A stretch of 64,000 bases of DNA from Sipunculus nudus. Taxonomy: Eukaryota > Annelida > Sipuncula > Golfingiida > Sipunculidae. The notes under the pieces were generated by a model. The model was given only the letters and a program-made list of their open reading frames with translations, had not been told where the DNA came from and did no database searches. Position 1 is the stretch's first letter. Each line of letters begins with the position of its first letter. This document shows, piece by piece, positions 44,906 through 55,970 of this stretch. The DNA lies in assembly GCA_026874595.1 (NCBI GenBank), contig CM049317.1:40946401-41010400 (forward strand), given 5' to 3'. Position numbers and translations under genes: made by a program.

Positions 44906-45735
44906 TCTAAAGAAGAATCCGTAACTTGCGGGGTAAAAACCTTAATTGATTCCTGCGAGAAATTTAATAAGGCTAGGCCTTTCCAAAACTCCTGCAAGGA
45001 GTATCCTTTAAATAAGGCTAAGCCCTTTAATGACTCTTGCGAGAGTATTTCAAATGAGGCCAGGTCCTCTTATGACAAACAGAAGTTTGTTTCTGCTGAG
45101 GAAAACTGCTCTGTTGACTCCCATGAGGAGTTTGAGGGTAAAAAGGATAAAGATTTCTGTAATGACTCTGAAAAAGAGTTTAATGTCAGTCAGTTCTTTG
45201 TTTGAGGAAACTGAGGTAGTAGATTCCTCTGCTGACTCCGAAATGGATTTATTTGAACCATTCATACATGAGGGTTTTGTGACACTTTCAAGTGATTTTT
45301 CAGACTCCATCTCTATTAGAATTTTGAGAGACACTAGTTCAGGCAAAACTCTCATGATAGCAAACACTTTGCCATTTTTTAATAGGTGTATTGCTGGTGC
45401 ACATGCACTTGTTAATGGTGTATTTCAGACAAACACACTTCAGTTCCGCTTCACAGTATCCATTTAAAGTCAGATTTGATTTATGGGAATATTACTGTTG
45501 GCATAAGAAGTACTTTATCTTTTAAGGTAATTCAGTTGCTGCTAGGCAATGAAGTTGTAGGTGATAAAGTAAAGCCTGTACCAATAGTGACAGGAAAGCC
45601 GTCACTCGATCAGGACACTGATCCTGAAAGTCAAGAAATTCCTGGTTTGTATCAATTTTTGTGCTGTAACTAGATCTATGGCCAAGAAAAACACACATGA
45701 GGATAATGGTCCAGATAATAACACTGGAAGTCACT
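44906..45735 (+). pseudogene. Spacer repeats and aspartic protease of the Gmr1-like element
   Basis: From 44906 to 45220 there is a Cys/Ser/Glu-rich spacer with a loosely repeated motif (NSCKEYPLNKA, then NDSCESISNEA). The protease follows: FIHEGFVTLSSDF precedes the active-site region ILRDTSSG at about 45321-45344, where family members have DTG and this copy reads DTS. After a frameshift near 45440 the text QLLLGNEVVGDKVKPVPIV and EIPGLYQF matches the C-terminal protease region typical of this element family. The stop at 45670 and the altered active site indicate decay. Confidence 0.65.
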
Positions 45736-45765
45736 AGTGACTCGTCTAACGACTCGCCCGTACAG

Positions 45766-46767
45766 GATGCAGCATTTTCAAGGTCAGAACTTATCGCAAA
45801 ACAGCATAAGGACCCTGATAGTTCATGTTTGTTTCCCAGGGCAGTTTCTAAAGATGAACTGTCACAGAAGCTAGTTTGTTTCTATGTTAAAAATGGAGTG
45901 CTTATGCGTAAATGGCGACCACCTGATGTATGTGCTGATGAGTGGGACATCAAACATCAAATAGTAATGCGCAAAAGATATCGCTGAGAAATTCTAAGCA
46001 TGGCACATGAGCCTCCTTTGTCTGGCCATTTAGGTATAAATAAAACTTATCAGAAAGTAAGTACACACTTCTATTGGCCTAACCTCAGGACTGATGTTGT
46101 ACAATATTGTAAATCATGCCATACACGCCAGATGGTAGGCAAGCCCTTTCAGAATCCTCCTAAAGCCCGACTTAGGCCTGTTCCTGCTTTCGAGGAACCA
46201 TTTAGTAGGATTATTATTGACTGTGTTGGACCACTACCCAAAACAAAATCTGGACATGAATACTTGCTGACAATTATGTGCGCATCTTACAGGTTTCTTT
46301 AGGCAATTCCATTGCGCAAAATTAATGCCAAAAGTGTTGTCAAGGCTCTGACAAAGTATTTTACAACTTTTGGATTATCAAAATCCGTCCAGTCTGGCTC
46401 ATTCCAACAAATTATGCTTGAGCTAGGTATAAAATAGTACAGTTCTTCGCCATACCATCCTGAAAGTCAGGGCGCCCTCGAGCGTTTTCACCAGACATCA
46501 AAAAAACATGATTAGGACTTATTGCTATGACACACAGAAAGACTGGGATGAAGGAATCCACCTATTGCTGTTTGCTGTCAGAGAATCATTTCAAGAGTCC
46601 TGTGGTTTCGGTCCCTTTTAATTAGTTTTGGACCCTCTTTTCGCGGTCCATTAAAACTGCTTAAAGAAAACCTCTTGTGTGAAAATCCTGATTCTCTTGG
46701 TTTGTTGCAGTATGTCTCAGACTTTCGCACTAAACAACACAATGCTTGTGAGATTGCAAAGTCAAAT
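45766..46767 (+). pseudogene. Integrase of the Gmr1-like element, catalytic Asp lost
   Basis: The N-terminal zinc domain has H and H in AHEPPLSGHLGINKT, then CKSC (HHCC). The catalytic core begins with FSRIIIDCVGPLP (first Asp). The region that should hold the second Asp is shortened to SVQSGSFQQ, so that residue is missing. The third acidic residue is present in HPESQGALERF. Stops occur at 45985, 46300 and 46435, and frameshifts follow near 46490 and 46620. The coding signal ends abruptly at 46767, where LTR sequence starts. Integrase directly after protease, with no reverse transcriptase between, is the Gmr1-like arrangement. Confidence 0.8.
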
Positions 46768-46862
46768 CTGCCTAGTGTTACAGAATCTGATTTTTTTTAT
46801 CTCCATGACAAAGTTTATGTTCTTCACGCATACGTGATCTGTTGATATTAGGTTCCGTAACA
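46768..46862 (+). repeat. 3' LTR remnant (last 95 bp)
   Basis: Matches 38009-38102 at nearly every position, from ctgcctagtgtt to ggttccgtaaca. The shared ctgcctagtgtt at the junction suggests the deletion ended at or near a short homology. It is followed at once by AT repeats. Confidence 0.85.
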
Positions 46863-48190
46863 ATATATATATATACTGGAGACTGTATATTGGAAACCTT
46901 GAATGCGCGTATACCGGCGAACGGCAGTAGTTCACATGTCCGCGGCACTAGTTCACGGGTATTTATAATTAAAAACCGATGTATATTTTACCCTAGATTT
47001 GAAAAAACACATCGTGTAGATCCTACTTTGAATCTTTTTAACAAATTTCAATTTGATTAATTGAAATATATGAACTTGATCTATAGTGAACCGCGGAAAT
47101 CATTAAATTTATCAAATTAGCAGACTTAGCAGGCATTTATCTATCAGCGGCGAGGTTTATATCACAATAATTTTACAAATTCCTTGTGATACTAAGGAGG
47201 CTAAAATGCTGCATACAAAAGATGGGGTTTTGAAAATATGAATACAATCGCTTATATCGTTTTGAGGATATTAACTAAATCTACAGTAATAGATTCAGAA
47301 GTCCGTGTAAGTGGATTGGCATGCGTCAGCCGTGTTCGTGAGCCAATATATGGGACCGGCCTCATGACACGCCGGCCCAGGTTAAGTTCATATCTCAGTT
47401 GTTTCTTAAGGGATTGGTCTGATTTCTGCAGGACATAAAGGTATACTAGATTGCTACATGTATAAGCCTGTATATAAGTAAAAGAATTATTAGTAAATCC
47501 TGGCAGATACATAATTAATCGTATCAAATATATTAAATACTACTTTTTAACAGAGTCAGATGTCCCTGCACGTGAATTGGCATCCGTAAGCCCGTGGCGC
47601 CAATGCGCGTGAGCCAGGGCGGCTGATTTTATTAATTATTATTTAAATTGTATAATATAATTATATAAATATTGTGTAAAATAATATTTATAAATATATA
47701 TACAAGGAGTTTAAAGGATAAGAATCGTTTATTTGGTCACATGTGATCGGCGTGAGACAATTCGCGTAAGGATTAGGCAGCAGCCGGCTTGGTGTATTTG
47801 AACAGAGCTAATAAGTATATAAATTAATAATTTAATTAATTGAAATTTAAATACTGTACACAATAAGGTTCTATACTGCACAAAATATGTATATAAAATA
47901 TACGCAAGGAGTTTAATGTTTAAATCCGCACAGGTTTGCCACATCTAAGTCCGTTGGGGGGGGGGATGAGCCAAGTCCGCGGAGGGCGTGAGCCAAGTCC
48001 TCTTCATGGGTGCGTGCGGCAGTTCTTTTTACGAATTTCAAAATAAAACTTACCCAAATGTTATATTAAGTGTAAGGAATGATATTTGAGGGATATTAAA
48101 GATATTTGAAGCCGATAAGGTGCGTGAGCCATCATCATCTGCGTGAGCAAGCGTGAGCCCAGGTGACTTAAGTGTTATGGGGTTTCATAA
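46863..48190. repeat. AT-rich region with degenerate gcgtgagcc repeats, no gene
   Basis: Long AT-rich stretches alternate with short GC-rich blocks containing cgtgagcc, gcgtgagcca or related text (about 47336, 47615, 47745, 47982, 48120, 48143, 48155). The phrase caaggagttta recurs at about 47702 and 47907. These look like worn tandem units of about 200-280 bp. I see no coding frame or RNA gene. Confidence 0.5.
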
Positions 48191-48204
48191 AAGCGGACCT
48201 AACT

Positions 48205-48600
48205 GTCTCGCTTGTGAAGCTTGCTTTGCTAGCGAAGCGGTTGGTACGCCGGACTTGTGCGCCACCGTTGTGGGTTAAAATCCCGGATTGGCCCAGAATT
48301 TTCCCCTGAGCAGTTTGTCTTCGTAACAAAATGGGGGCACGCCCAACGGGACGGTAAACTTTGTGGCCCAGGGAATAAGCTCACCAAAGTGTGACTCCTG
48401 GGATAATTAGTCATGTTCTGATAGTTGCTGCAGTCTTGCAGCGCTGACATATATAGTGTACAATACAAGCGCTGCAGCCTCTGGTGGGGAGAGTTTATAC
48501 TATCCAAGTTTGTACGGATCCGTACAACCCCTCAGACACGTATATGCCTTGTGAAGCGTGAGGACACCAAACAAACCCCACATATTGTAATTGTTACAGA
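48205..48600 (+). repeat. tRNA-derived SINE-like element (second family)
   Basis: A tRNA-like head at about 48221-48292 has an A-box match (tagcgaagcgg) and a B-box match with one change (gggttaaaatcccgg), spaced as in a tRNA. The sequence then continues into a non-tRNA body containing cgcccaacggg, a short phrase also present in the other SINE family (cgtgcccaacgg). It reads as a SINE or tRNA relic, not as an active tRNA gene, because the acceptor stem does not pair convincingly. Confidence 0.5.
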
Positions 48601-49032
48601 TGCTTAGACTCCGTTGGGACCAAAACTTTTACTGAATGATCAGTATGTAATAAAGTATGGGCATTTACTCTCAATGAAGTCAGATATTACTTCGTCTCCG
48701 TCGGGCCGCTGGCGCCTTCAAGTTGGAACAGCCAATAGGAAATTGGCATCATTGACAACACGCGATGTATGATGGGAAGGATGCTTATGAAAATATGGTC
48801 TATCCTAGTGCACGGCACTGGCATTCTTGGGAAAAGCCCCCCTGAATTCATCTTTTGCATAGATTGCCCACCTAATTTGCATAGGATTCCTTTTCCGGTG
48901 GTGTCCAGTTGGCATGCAACAACTGAACCCCGGCAGTTCAAAGGATAAAAAAACATTTACAGGCGCACATAAAGGTGATATATCGATTTAATTTGATACA
49001 TAAAAAGTTTATTTCTATATATAAATACAAGA
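48601..49032. other. No recognisable gene
   Basis: Unique-looking sequence. Minus-strand open frames are short and lack any recognisable motif. Confidence 0.5.
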
Positions 49033-49355
49033 TTTCGCAGTTAAAATCGGCCATTTTTGCACAAAACACGATCTTGAATAACAAAAAAAAAACCGAGCTG
49101 ATTTCGGCGAAAACGATGTTTGTAACAGGTTCTAAATGGCCTAATGAACCTTCTAAAACGCTTGTTTTGCAATTTAAATCGGTCTTTTTTGCACAAAACA
49201 CGATCTTGTATTACGATAAAACCTATCTGATTTCGGCGAAAAAGACGTTGGTAACTGGTTCTAAACGGCCTAATGAAGTTTGTAAAACGCTTCTTTCGCA
49301 GTTTAAATCGGCCATTCTAGCAAAAACACTATCTTGTATTACGCGAAAACCGAGC
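49033..49355 (+). repeat. Isolated outpost of the 129-bp satellite (about 2.5 units)
   Basis: Contains aatcggccatttttgcacaa, accgagctgatttcggcg and ggttctaaatggcctaatg in monomer order. The units are more diverged than in the main array and include runs such as aaaaaaaaaa. Same orientation as the main array, more than 20 kb away across the viral locus and retroelements. Confidence 0.92.
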
Positions 49356-49555
49356 ACATTACGGAGATTTTTTCTGGGATTATTTCTGAGAAATACTGGA
49401 AAATTTGGCAGATTGCTATAATGCATGTAGCCAAAAAATAAACAAAATCCGATAGAGTTTTTTAGATGACTAATTTTTGGCATAAAGTTTGGTGATGCTA
49501 GCTCCTGCCGTTTTTAGCTCAGCTGACTGAAAGTCATCTGAGCTATAGCGATCAC

Positions 49556-49624
49556 TCTTTGTCCGTCGTCCGTCTGTCCGTCTGTCCGTCTGTCTGTCTG
49601 TCCGTCTGTCCGTCTGTCCGTCCG
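49556..49624. repeat. (GTCC)n/(GTCT)n microsatellite
   Basis: Tetranucleotide-like run of gtccgtctgtccgtctg text following the left inverted end. Confidence 0.85.
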
Positions 49625-50935
49625 TTAACCAGGCACAAATCGTAACCGCTGGACCTAGAACCTTGTAACTTGGGATTCTGAGAGGTCCATAAAAAATCTC
49701 CTTGGAAACCAGAAATTAGGTCTCTGTTACCCATATCCTTCGAGCTATGTGGCCCCAAAGTACCCCCCAGAAAAGTCAAAAATTTCATACAAAAACTTCA
49801 ATATCTCATTACCTACTTGACTGATGGTCATGATTTTTGTCATACATATTGATCATGAGATGTTACATCACTTCCTGCAGACTGGTGGCGCCACCTGTAT
49901 TTTTCGATTTTTTACGAATTTTTTTCTCTATTTTTGAGACCTTTAAAAATGTGAACATCTGTTAACAAGGCACAAATCATAAAGACTGGACTTAGAATCT
50001 TAATTCTTGACACACTGAGAGGTCCATGAAAAATCTCCTTGGAAACCAGAAATTAGGTCTCTGTTACCCATATCCTTTGAGCTATGGGGCCCCAAAGTAC
50101 CCCCCCAGAATAGTAAAAAATTTCATACAAAAACTTCAATATCTCAATAACTACATCACTGATGGTCTTCATTTTTGGCATATATATTGATCATGAGATG
50201 TTCGATCAGTTCCTGCAGACTGGTGGCGCCACCTGTACTGTTTGATTTTTTACGATTTTTTCCTCTATTTTTGAGACCTTTGAGGATGCTGTCATCTGTT
50301 AGCGTGGCACAAATCGTAACGACTGGACCTAGAATCTTCATTTTCATCACACTGAGAGACCTATGAAAAGTCTCCATGGAAACCAGAAATTAGGTCTCTG
50401 TTACCCATATCCTTCGAGCTATGGGGCCCAAAATTACCCCCCAGAATAGTCAAAAATTTCATACAAAAACTTCAATATCTCATTAACTACATCACTGATG
50501 GTCATGATTTTCGACATACATATTGATCATGAGATGTTTCATCAGTTTGTGCAGACTGGTGGCGCCACCTGTATTTTTCAATGTTCACGAATTGTTTTCT
50601 CCATTTTTGAGACCTTTAAGGATGTAGTTATCTGTCAACAGGGTACAAATCGTAACGACTGGACCTAGAATCTTCGTTCTTGACACACAGGGAGACCCAT
50701 GATAAGTCTCCATGGAAAAATGAAATTTGGTCTCTGTTACCCATATCCTTTGAGCTATGGCACTCCAAAGTACAGATCAGAATAATGGAAAATTTGATAC
50801 AAAAGCTAAAGTATCTGAACAACTAATGCAGAGATAACCATAATTGTTTGCATGGATATTGACCATTAAGTGTTTTTATTAGTTTCTGCAGACTGGTGGA
50901 GCCACCTTTATTTTTGGATCCGCCAAAACGAAGTT
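49624..50935. repeat. Tandem repeat family 1, four units of about 337 bp
   Basis: Units begin at about 49624 (gttaaccagg), 49961, 50298 and 50634. Each contains ggtctctgttacccatatcc and, near its end, the palindrome GGTGGCGCCACC (49884, 50222, 50558; changed to ggtggagccacc in unit 4). A further diverged copy of unit 4 occurs at 63700-64000. Confidence 0.9.
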
Positions 50936-51965
50936 TTGCGGATACTATGTTTTTGACCGAGTTCCTCCGCCGCGGCGGCGTTCGTTTCCAGAGAGCTCCT
51001 CGGAGACTAATGGACCGATTTTTCCCAAACTTACACCTATTATCGGGTCACATGTGAACTGGTGCCTAACCAATTTGCATTGACCTCTGACCTTTCCTCT
51101 CTATCCAGTGTCCATTTGTGGGTCTGTTTCCACTCATAAACCCTCATATCTCGGGAACCGTTTGACCGATCAGGAAATAAAATTGATACAAATGTAGCCC
51201 TTGGATTGCTTTATAACATACACAAAAAATGGTGGCGCCACCTGTAACCATGTTTGCACAGTGTCCATCTGTTCATCTGCCTTGGGTTAAAATCACTCAT
51301 ATCTCTGCAGTGAATTGACTAATTCACCTGAAATTCGTCATGTGTATACATCCAGGATAGCTTTCTTGATTTTATGACAGGTGGCGCCACCTACGTTCAC
51401 GTTCACGCTGATGACATCCAAGCTTATATCTCGGGAACCGTTTGACCGATCAGGAAATAAAATTTATACAAATGTAGCCCTTTGATAGCTCTGTAACATT
51501 CACAAAAAATGGTGGCGCCACCTGTAACAATGTTTGCACAGCGTCTGTCTGTTAGTCTGCCGTGGCCTAAAATTACTCATTTCTCTGTAGTGGTTCGACA
51601 TAACTGCCTAAAATTTTGCAGGTTTATACATCGTGGACAGCTTTCTTGATTTTATGACAGGTGGTGCCACCTACATTCTAGTTAACGCTGGACACATCCA
51701 AGCTCATATCTCAGGAACCATTTGACCGATTGAGCCAAAATTGTGCATGTGTTTAGATCTCACATAGGTCTTTATCATACACAAAACTGGAGGTGTTACC
51801 TGCAAAGATTTTTGCACAGTGTTTGTCTGCCATGGGCAAAAATCGCTCATATACATGTAGTGGTTTGACTTTTCTGCCTAAAATTTTGCAGGTGTATACA
51901 ACTTGGACAGCTTTCTGGATTTGTGGTAGGTGGCACAACCTACATACACATTTAGGCTGCAGACA
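50936..51965. repeat. Tandem repeat family 2, about three units of 280 bp
   Basis: The phrase ctcgggaaccgtttgaccg recurs at 51150, 51430 and, with changes, 51710. The same palindrome GGTGGCGCCACC occurs at 51231, 51380 and 51511, although the rest of the unit is unlike family 1. A GC-rich segment (ccgccgcggcggcg) near 50970 opens the block. Confidence 0.85.
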
Positions 51966-52238
51966 TCCATGCTAATATGCAACATACCTCACTCTGTTTC
52001 CCCTTGCCACTCAATCCATGCCTCACTATCCGATTTTGGCAGATACATGTAGTCACTTGTCGGTTACCCGTATTCTAGTTTTAAAAGTTTACACATTTTT
52101 CTCTATTTTTGAGATATATAAATACAGACTAAATCTTGGCCTGTTGGTTAATCTGTTTGATGCTTCAGTTGAATGGGTATATACTACCATTCTGGTGATA
52201 AAATTTCCTTTTGCGAATCTCTTCCCAGTCAGCTGAGC

Positions 52239-52550
52239 GTCATGACCCATGGGTCACTTGTTTGAGAAAGTATGGGTTAGCGCACAGACGACGTAAGACG
52301 TACGACGGACGATACCGTACCATAGCATAAGCTCACCGGTTTGCTTAAAATATTGAACTTACACTTTTTACTTACACTTTTTACATTATCATGTCCATAA
52401 ATCTGTTATGAGAGCTCTCATATGATCATGCCTTTTTGTTTAGGACATTCGTTTCTGTAACATTCTTTGGAGCAATTGCCACAAGTTTGGTATCTTATTG
52501 GAGGATGTGTGATATCAAATGTCAGACTTGTCAGAAATCCATAATGTGAC
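52239..52550. other. No recognisable gene
   Basis: AT-rich sequence between the inverted-end element and a SINE. Nothing recognisable was found. Confidence 0.5.
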
Positions 52551-52885
52551 CGGCTTCTGTGGCTTAGGGATGGAGCGCAGGACTCAAAGCCGGGAGATCG
52601 TGAGTTCGAATCTCAACCAAGGCGGTGAGGTTTTTCACGGTCGGCCCAAACCCAGGGTGAGCGCTCTGCAGGCTTAATGGGAAGGTCGTGCCCAACGGCC
52701 GTGTTTCACTCACAAACGAGTGCGCCTTTCGGGGGTCCTCGGTGGCATGCCAACCCAGGGCCCGCAGGTGCAGTAGTCACCGGGCCTGGTTAACGCCAGG
52801 ATATTAAATGAGAGGAAGCGTGTGATACTGCCATGTCAAGTAGTCCGAAACCGGAATGGAAATCTGCAGATGTACATATACTTAG
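52551..52885 (+). repeat. tRNA-derived SINE, copy 2
   Basis: The head resembles a tRNA: A-box region tggcttagggatgg near 52560 and a good B box gagttcgaatctc at 52602-52614, which would drive RNA polymerase III. The body matches copy 1 at 39262-39585, including ttcactcacaaacga and tgcgcctttcggg. It ends acatatacttag. Confidence 0.85.
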
Positions 52886-52921
52886 TTAAGCTAGCATTAA
52901 AAAATGGAGGCGGTTACCTCC

Positions 52922-52950
52922 AACAAAAAAAAAAAAAAAAAAAAAAAAAA
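52922..52950. repeat. Poly(A) tract
   Basis: About 28 consecutive A, 35 bases after the SINE end. It may be an insertion tail or a separate homopolymer. Confidence 0.8.
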
Positions 52951-53212
52951 GAAATTCATGATGTCTGCCAGGTAGCCATCTTAGAATTCCTTTTGTAAGT
53001 GCAGTTTCTGTGATTTTATAATTTTTTTTTTTCCTTTTAGAGGATTTTTGTTGTCGGATTTCACACCTGTCAGAAATCCAATATGCCCACCAGGTAGACA
53101 TCTTTAAATTCCTTTTGAAAATATATTATCTGAAGACTCAAGAACTGTTCAAAAAAGGCCTAATCACCTATCTGACCTTTAAAAACTAAAGGTAATCCCT
53201 TAAAGCTAATAT

Positions 53213-53520
53213 TAAAAAGGGTAGGAAAATGTGGATATCACCCCACACAGGCAGCTGGTTTTGTTTATATCAACGTGTTTATAATATGTGGGAGCCCGCA
53301 AAAATGCAACAAATTCATTAAGGGCATCCGGCGGCAAGTCAGATAAGCCAAAGCTTTGCAAATGGCGTTTTGCAACAAGTGATCTTTCTACTTCTGCAAA
53401 TATGAAACCTACCACCTGAGGTTATATGTTTTTTTTCCCTGTTTGTCAACAAAGCTGTGTTTACAAACATGTTTTTGATAAACAAGTCCATACCTCCTTC
53501 ACAGAGGAGTTGAAAGAATT
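53213..53520 (+). repeat. Repeat shared with 39590-39905, copy 2
   Basis: Same order of text as the copy behind SINE copy 1, with point differences and small indels. About 330 bp of unrelated AT-rich sequence separates it from SINE copy 2. Confidence 0.7.
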
Positions 53521-54882
53521 ATTAACATTTTGCATTATCGAATTATTATTTATATTAAAGAATATATGGATATAACCATACATTAGTTTACTATGAAGAA
53601 ATTCCAACAAGAAAATACATTTACAAAATTATATACTTGACATTAAGTTAAACTAACAAACACCTATCAATTATATTGAACATGCACAACTTGTCTACAA
53701 ATCAGGGTCAATACCCTTGCATGTCAGTGCTGAGACAATCTATACCAATCTTCTTAAAAATAGCCATCTGTTCATAAAATTGTATTATGAGGTAGCTTCT
53801 GATTATTATTTAGCAATGTAATGCATTATTTATGTATAAATATGGAAAATATCTTTAAACAGATGACATATATAACACAAGGATCGTCTTATGGATGGTC
53901 CATGGTATCTGCTATTATCGCCCACCTGACGATCTCAGCCCCTTAGTTATTTTGTATAACTGTTGGAAATATAGTCTGATTAATCTAGATTTTATATTAA
54001 ACTGCCTCATTTGGGCATTAAATTCAAATTAATTTTTATGTCATATTTTGGAATCACCAATATTATTTTGCATTGAAGAAATGTATTTAAAATATACTGG
54101 ATTGAAAATTATCAGCGCCACCTATGTCACTTTGTCAGCAAAACTAAGTTACTTTTTAATGAAATTGAATAAATCATATATTTTATGAAATATTAAAATA
54201 ATAATAATAATAATAATAATAATATGATATAAAAAAATATCAGTACCTTTTCAAATTCTATACAATATTATTAATCTTATTGAAAAAAAATGAGAAATAT
54301 TGATGTCTATATAACAGTGTGTGTCTTACCTCAAGACGGCAGTAACAACTGCACTTTCTCCCGCCTCACGGGCACCACCACATTACTCGGGAATTCCCTT
54401 TGCGACAAAAAATAGCCGAGCGTAATAAAAAACAAATCACTGTATCATATGCAAACGTTTCTGCTCTATCAGACTGTCCCGTGCAACTTTTCATAATTTT
54501 TTTCTATTATTCTCCTAACATTTCAAATTTGCATAAAACCAGGGGAAAATTGGCTTAGAAATTTGCGCATACCAGCGCCCGATTCCTCACGATGTCAGCT
54601 TTCTAATGGTATTATTTTTGACCCGATTACAAGTGATAAATTCATGCCGCATACGAGTTTAATGCAAGCACATTTTTTTTTTTTAATTCCTGACCACGCG
54701 ACCTCCGCGTTCGTTCACAGGGGTCAAACAAGGCCATGTTTACTTCTGACGCGCCAATGAATAAAAAAAATGATACAGTAGGTAAGAGGAACATTTAAAC
54801 CTTTTAGTTATAAAGTTTAAAGACCATATCTTGCACCATTATTAAATACCCGCAGGTTGAAAAAGTGACAGTTTTAAGCCGC
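53521..54882. other. No gene; AT-rich with an (AAT)n microsatellite
   Basis: An (aat)n run lies at about 54196-54222. No coding frame, RNA gene or transposon end was recognised. A GC-richer patch at 54335-54400 was checked and not identified. Confidence 0.5.
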
Positions 54883-55177
54883 GTGTCCACTTGTACGGAT
54901 GCGGTGCGGATACGTATACGGATATTTTGTGCGTGTGTGTCCATTAGATACGTTTTTCAGTGCGTTTTTAGGTCTTTCATCCTCTTTCTCCTCTACAAAA
55001 TGGCACTTTCCGCATGCGTTTCCGTACCCGCGGCTACATGGTCCGGTTTTCAAAAAACGTATCCGTTTCCGCACGCCGCACGCACACCGCACCGCATAAG
55101 TGGACACACTCCTTCTTTATTCCATATGCGCGATTTAAAACGCATCCGAATCCGTATCCGTACCGCATAAGTGGACT
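54883..55177. mobile_element. Small inverted-repeat element (MITE-like)
   Basis: Left end GTGTCCACTTGTACGG pairs with right text ending cataagtggacac at 55107. A second, outer copy of the right end (ccgcataagtggac) stops at about 55177. The inner GC-rich arms (cggatacgtatacgg and cgtatccg types) also pair. No coding capacity. It sits directly upstream of the LINE. Confidence 0.6.
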
Positions 55178-55346
55178 AGAATACGTTTGCTTGACCTGAA
55201 TATACGGAGTCGAAGCCGAAGATTCGAATCGAGCTCCACGGCTCCCACCAGATCTCCAACAGTCGCATCACCGCGGACTTTATTTATCTCTCGACGGATA
55301 TTCCGGCATTCTGTCATGATATTTATGCAAACCTTGGTATTCCAAG

Positions 55347-55873
55347 GTGGGGACGGTACAAACCACAGAGGAAGGAATACCTATATCTGTCCAGATTACA
55401 ATGAGGGAGAGCGCTCGGAAACCAACAGCTGCACCGCGGAAAATAAGACATTCTGTCCGGGAAAACATCCAGGAGACGCACGAACGAACACCATACCACA
55501 AGGTGCACACCGAGCACTGTGACCAGCTGAGTACCTTTGAAGGGGCACATTATGCTAATTCACGCATGACACAAAACCAGGAGTGTGATGAGTCGTCAGG
55601 TTTTGTTTCTGTGCAAAAAAGCAGAAAAAGTTGTATATTGGCAACATTTCCATTGGTGCGACAAAAAAGTCTATGCTTGATAACTTGTCTGTTAGGAACA
55701 TTAAAGTGACATATTCGCACATTTTCCCGACTAAACAGGGAGATGCTCAAGGCGCTAAAATACATGTTGATCCAGCAGACGAGGAAAAAATATTTGCTAA
55801 AGATTTCTGGTCAGGGATTGTGTGTTGTCGTCGATGGATTGAAACGGATGAGAAGAAAGGTCCGCAATATTAG
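55347..55873 (+). pseudogene. LINE ORF1 remnant
   Basis: Two frames (55347-55709, then 55631-55873) appear to be one protein with a shift near 55625. The second part reads YIGNISIGATKKSMLDNL and ends FWSGIVCCRRW before the stop. This recalls the C-terminal domain found in ORF1-type proteins of several LINE groups, which binds RNA and chaperones nucleic acids. No clear ATG is visible for the first frame, so the start is uncertain. ORF2 follows about 100 bases later. Confidence 0.5.
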
Positions 55874-55970
55874 TGCTAGTTAACAAGGACGTTATTTACT
55901 TGATTTATTATTTTTGTCTATTGGACTTTGTGCTTTCATTGTATTATATTTTGTCAACTTTTCTCACATA

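Larger units (their letters stand above)
37231..46862 (+). mobile_element. Ty3/Gypsy retrotransposon, Gmr1-like, internally deleted and interrupted
   Basis: Bounded by TGTTAC...GTAACA. Order: 5' LTR (37231-38102), primer site, leader interrupted by a Harbinger transposon (38170-43497), gag, protease, integrase, then a 95-bp remnant of the 3' LTR. The SCAN-like gag and an integrase placed directly after protease are known traits of Gmr1-like Ty3 elements, where reverse transcriptase follows integrase. RT and RNase H are absent because the sequence jumps from late integrase to the end of the LTR at 46768. Without the Harbinger insertion the remnant is about 4.3 kb. All its genes carry stops or frameshifts, so it is dead. 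Confidence 0.82.
49517..52238. mobile_element. 2.7-kb element with 13-bp inverted ends and internal tandem repeats
   Basis: Left GCTCAGCTGACTG (49517-49529) is the exact reverse complement of right CAGTCAGCTGAGC (52226-52238). Inside are a (GTCC/GTCT)n tract, four 337-bp units, then about three 280-bp units. No transposase frame is visible, so it would be non-autonomous. Target duplications were not identified, hence moderate confidence that the inverted repeat marks true ends. Confidence 0.55.

Noticed and set aside
45050-45367. Minus-strand 105-codon frame
   Set aside because: Antisense shadow of the retroelement spacer and protease region.
48221-48292. Functional tRNA gene
   Set aside because: The B box is altered and the acceptor stem does not pair, while the sequence continues into a SINE-like body.
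54328-54445. GC-richer patch suspected to be a small nuclear RNA or promoter
   Set aside because: No recognisable snRNA motifs, Sm site or paired structure could be supported by eye.
54874-55199. Several overlapping open frames rich in Arg, Pro and His
   Set aside because: They are readings of the inverted-repeat MITE arms and occur on both strands.
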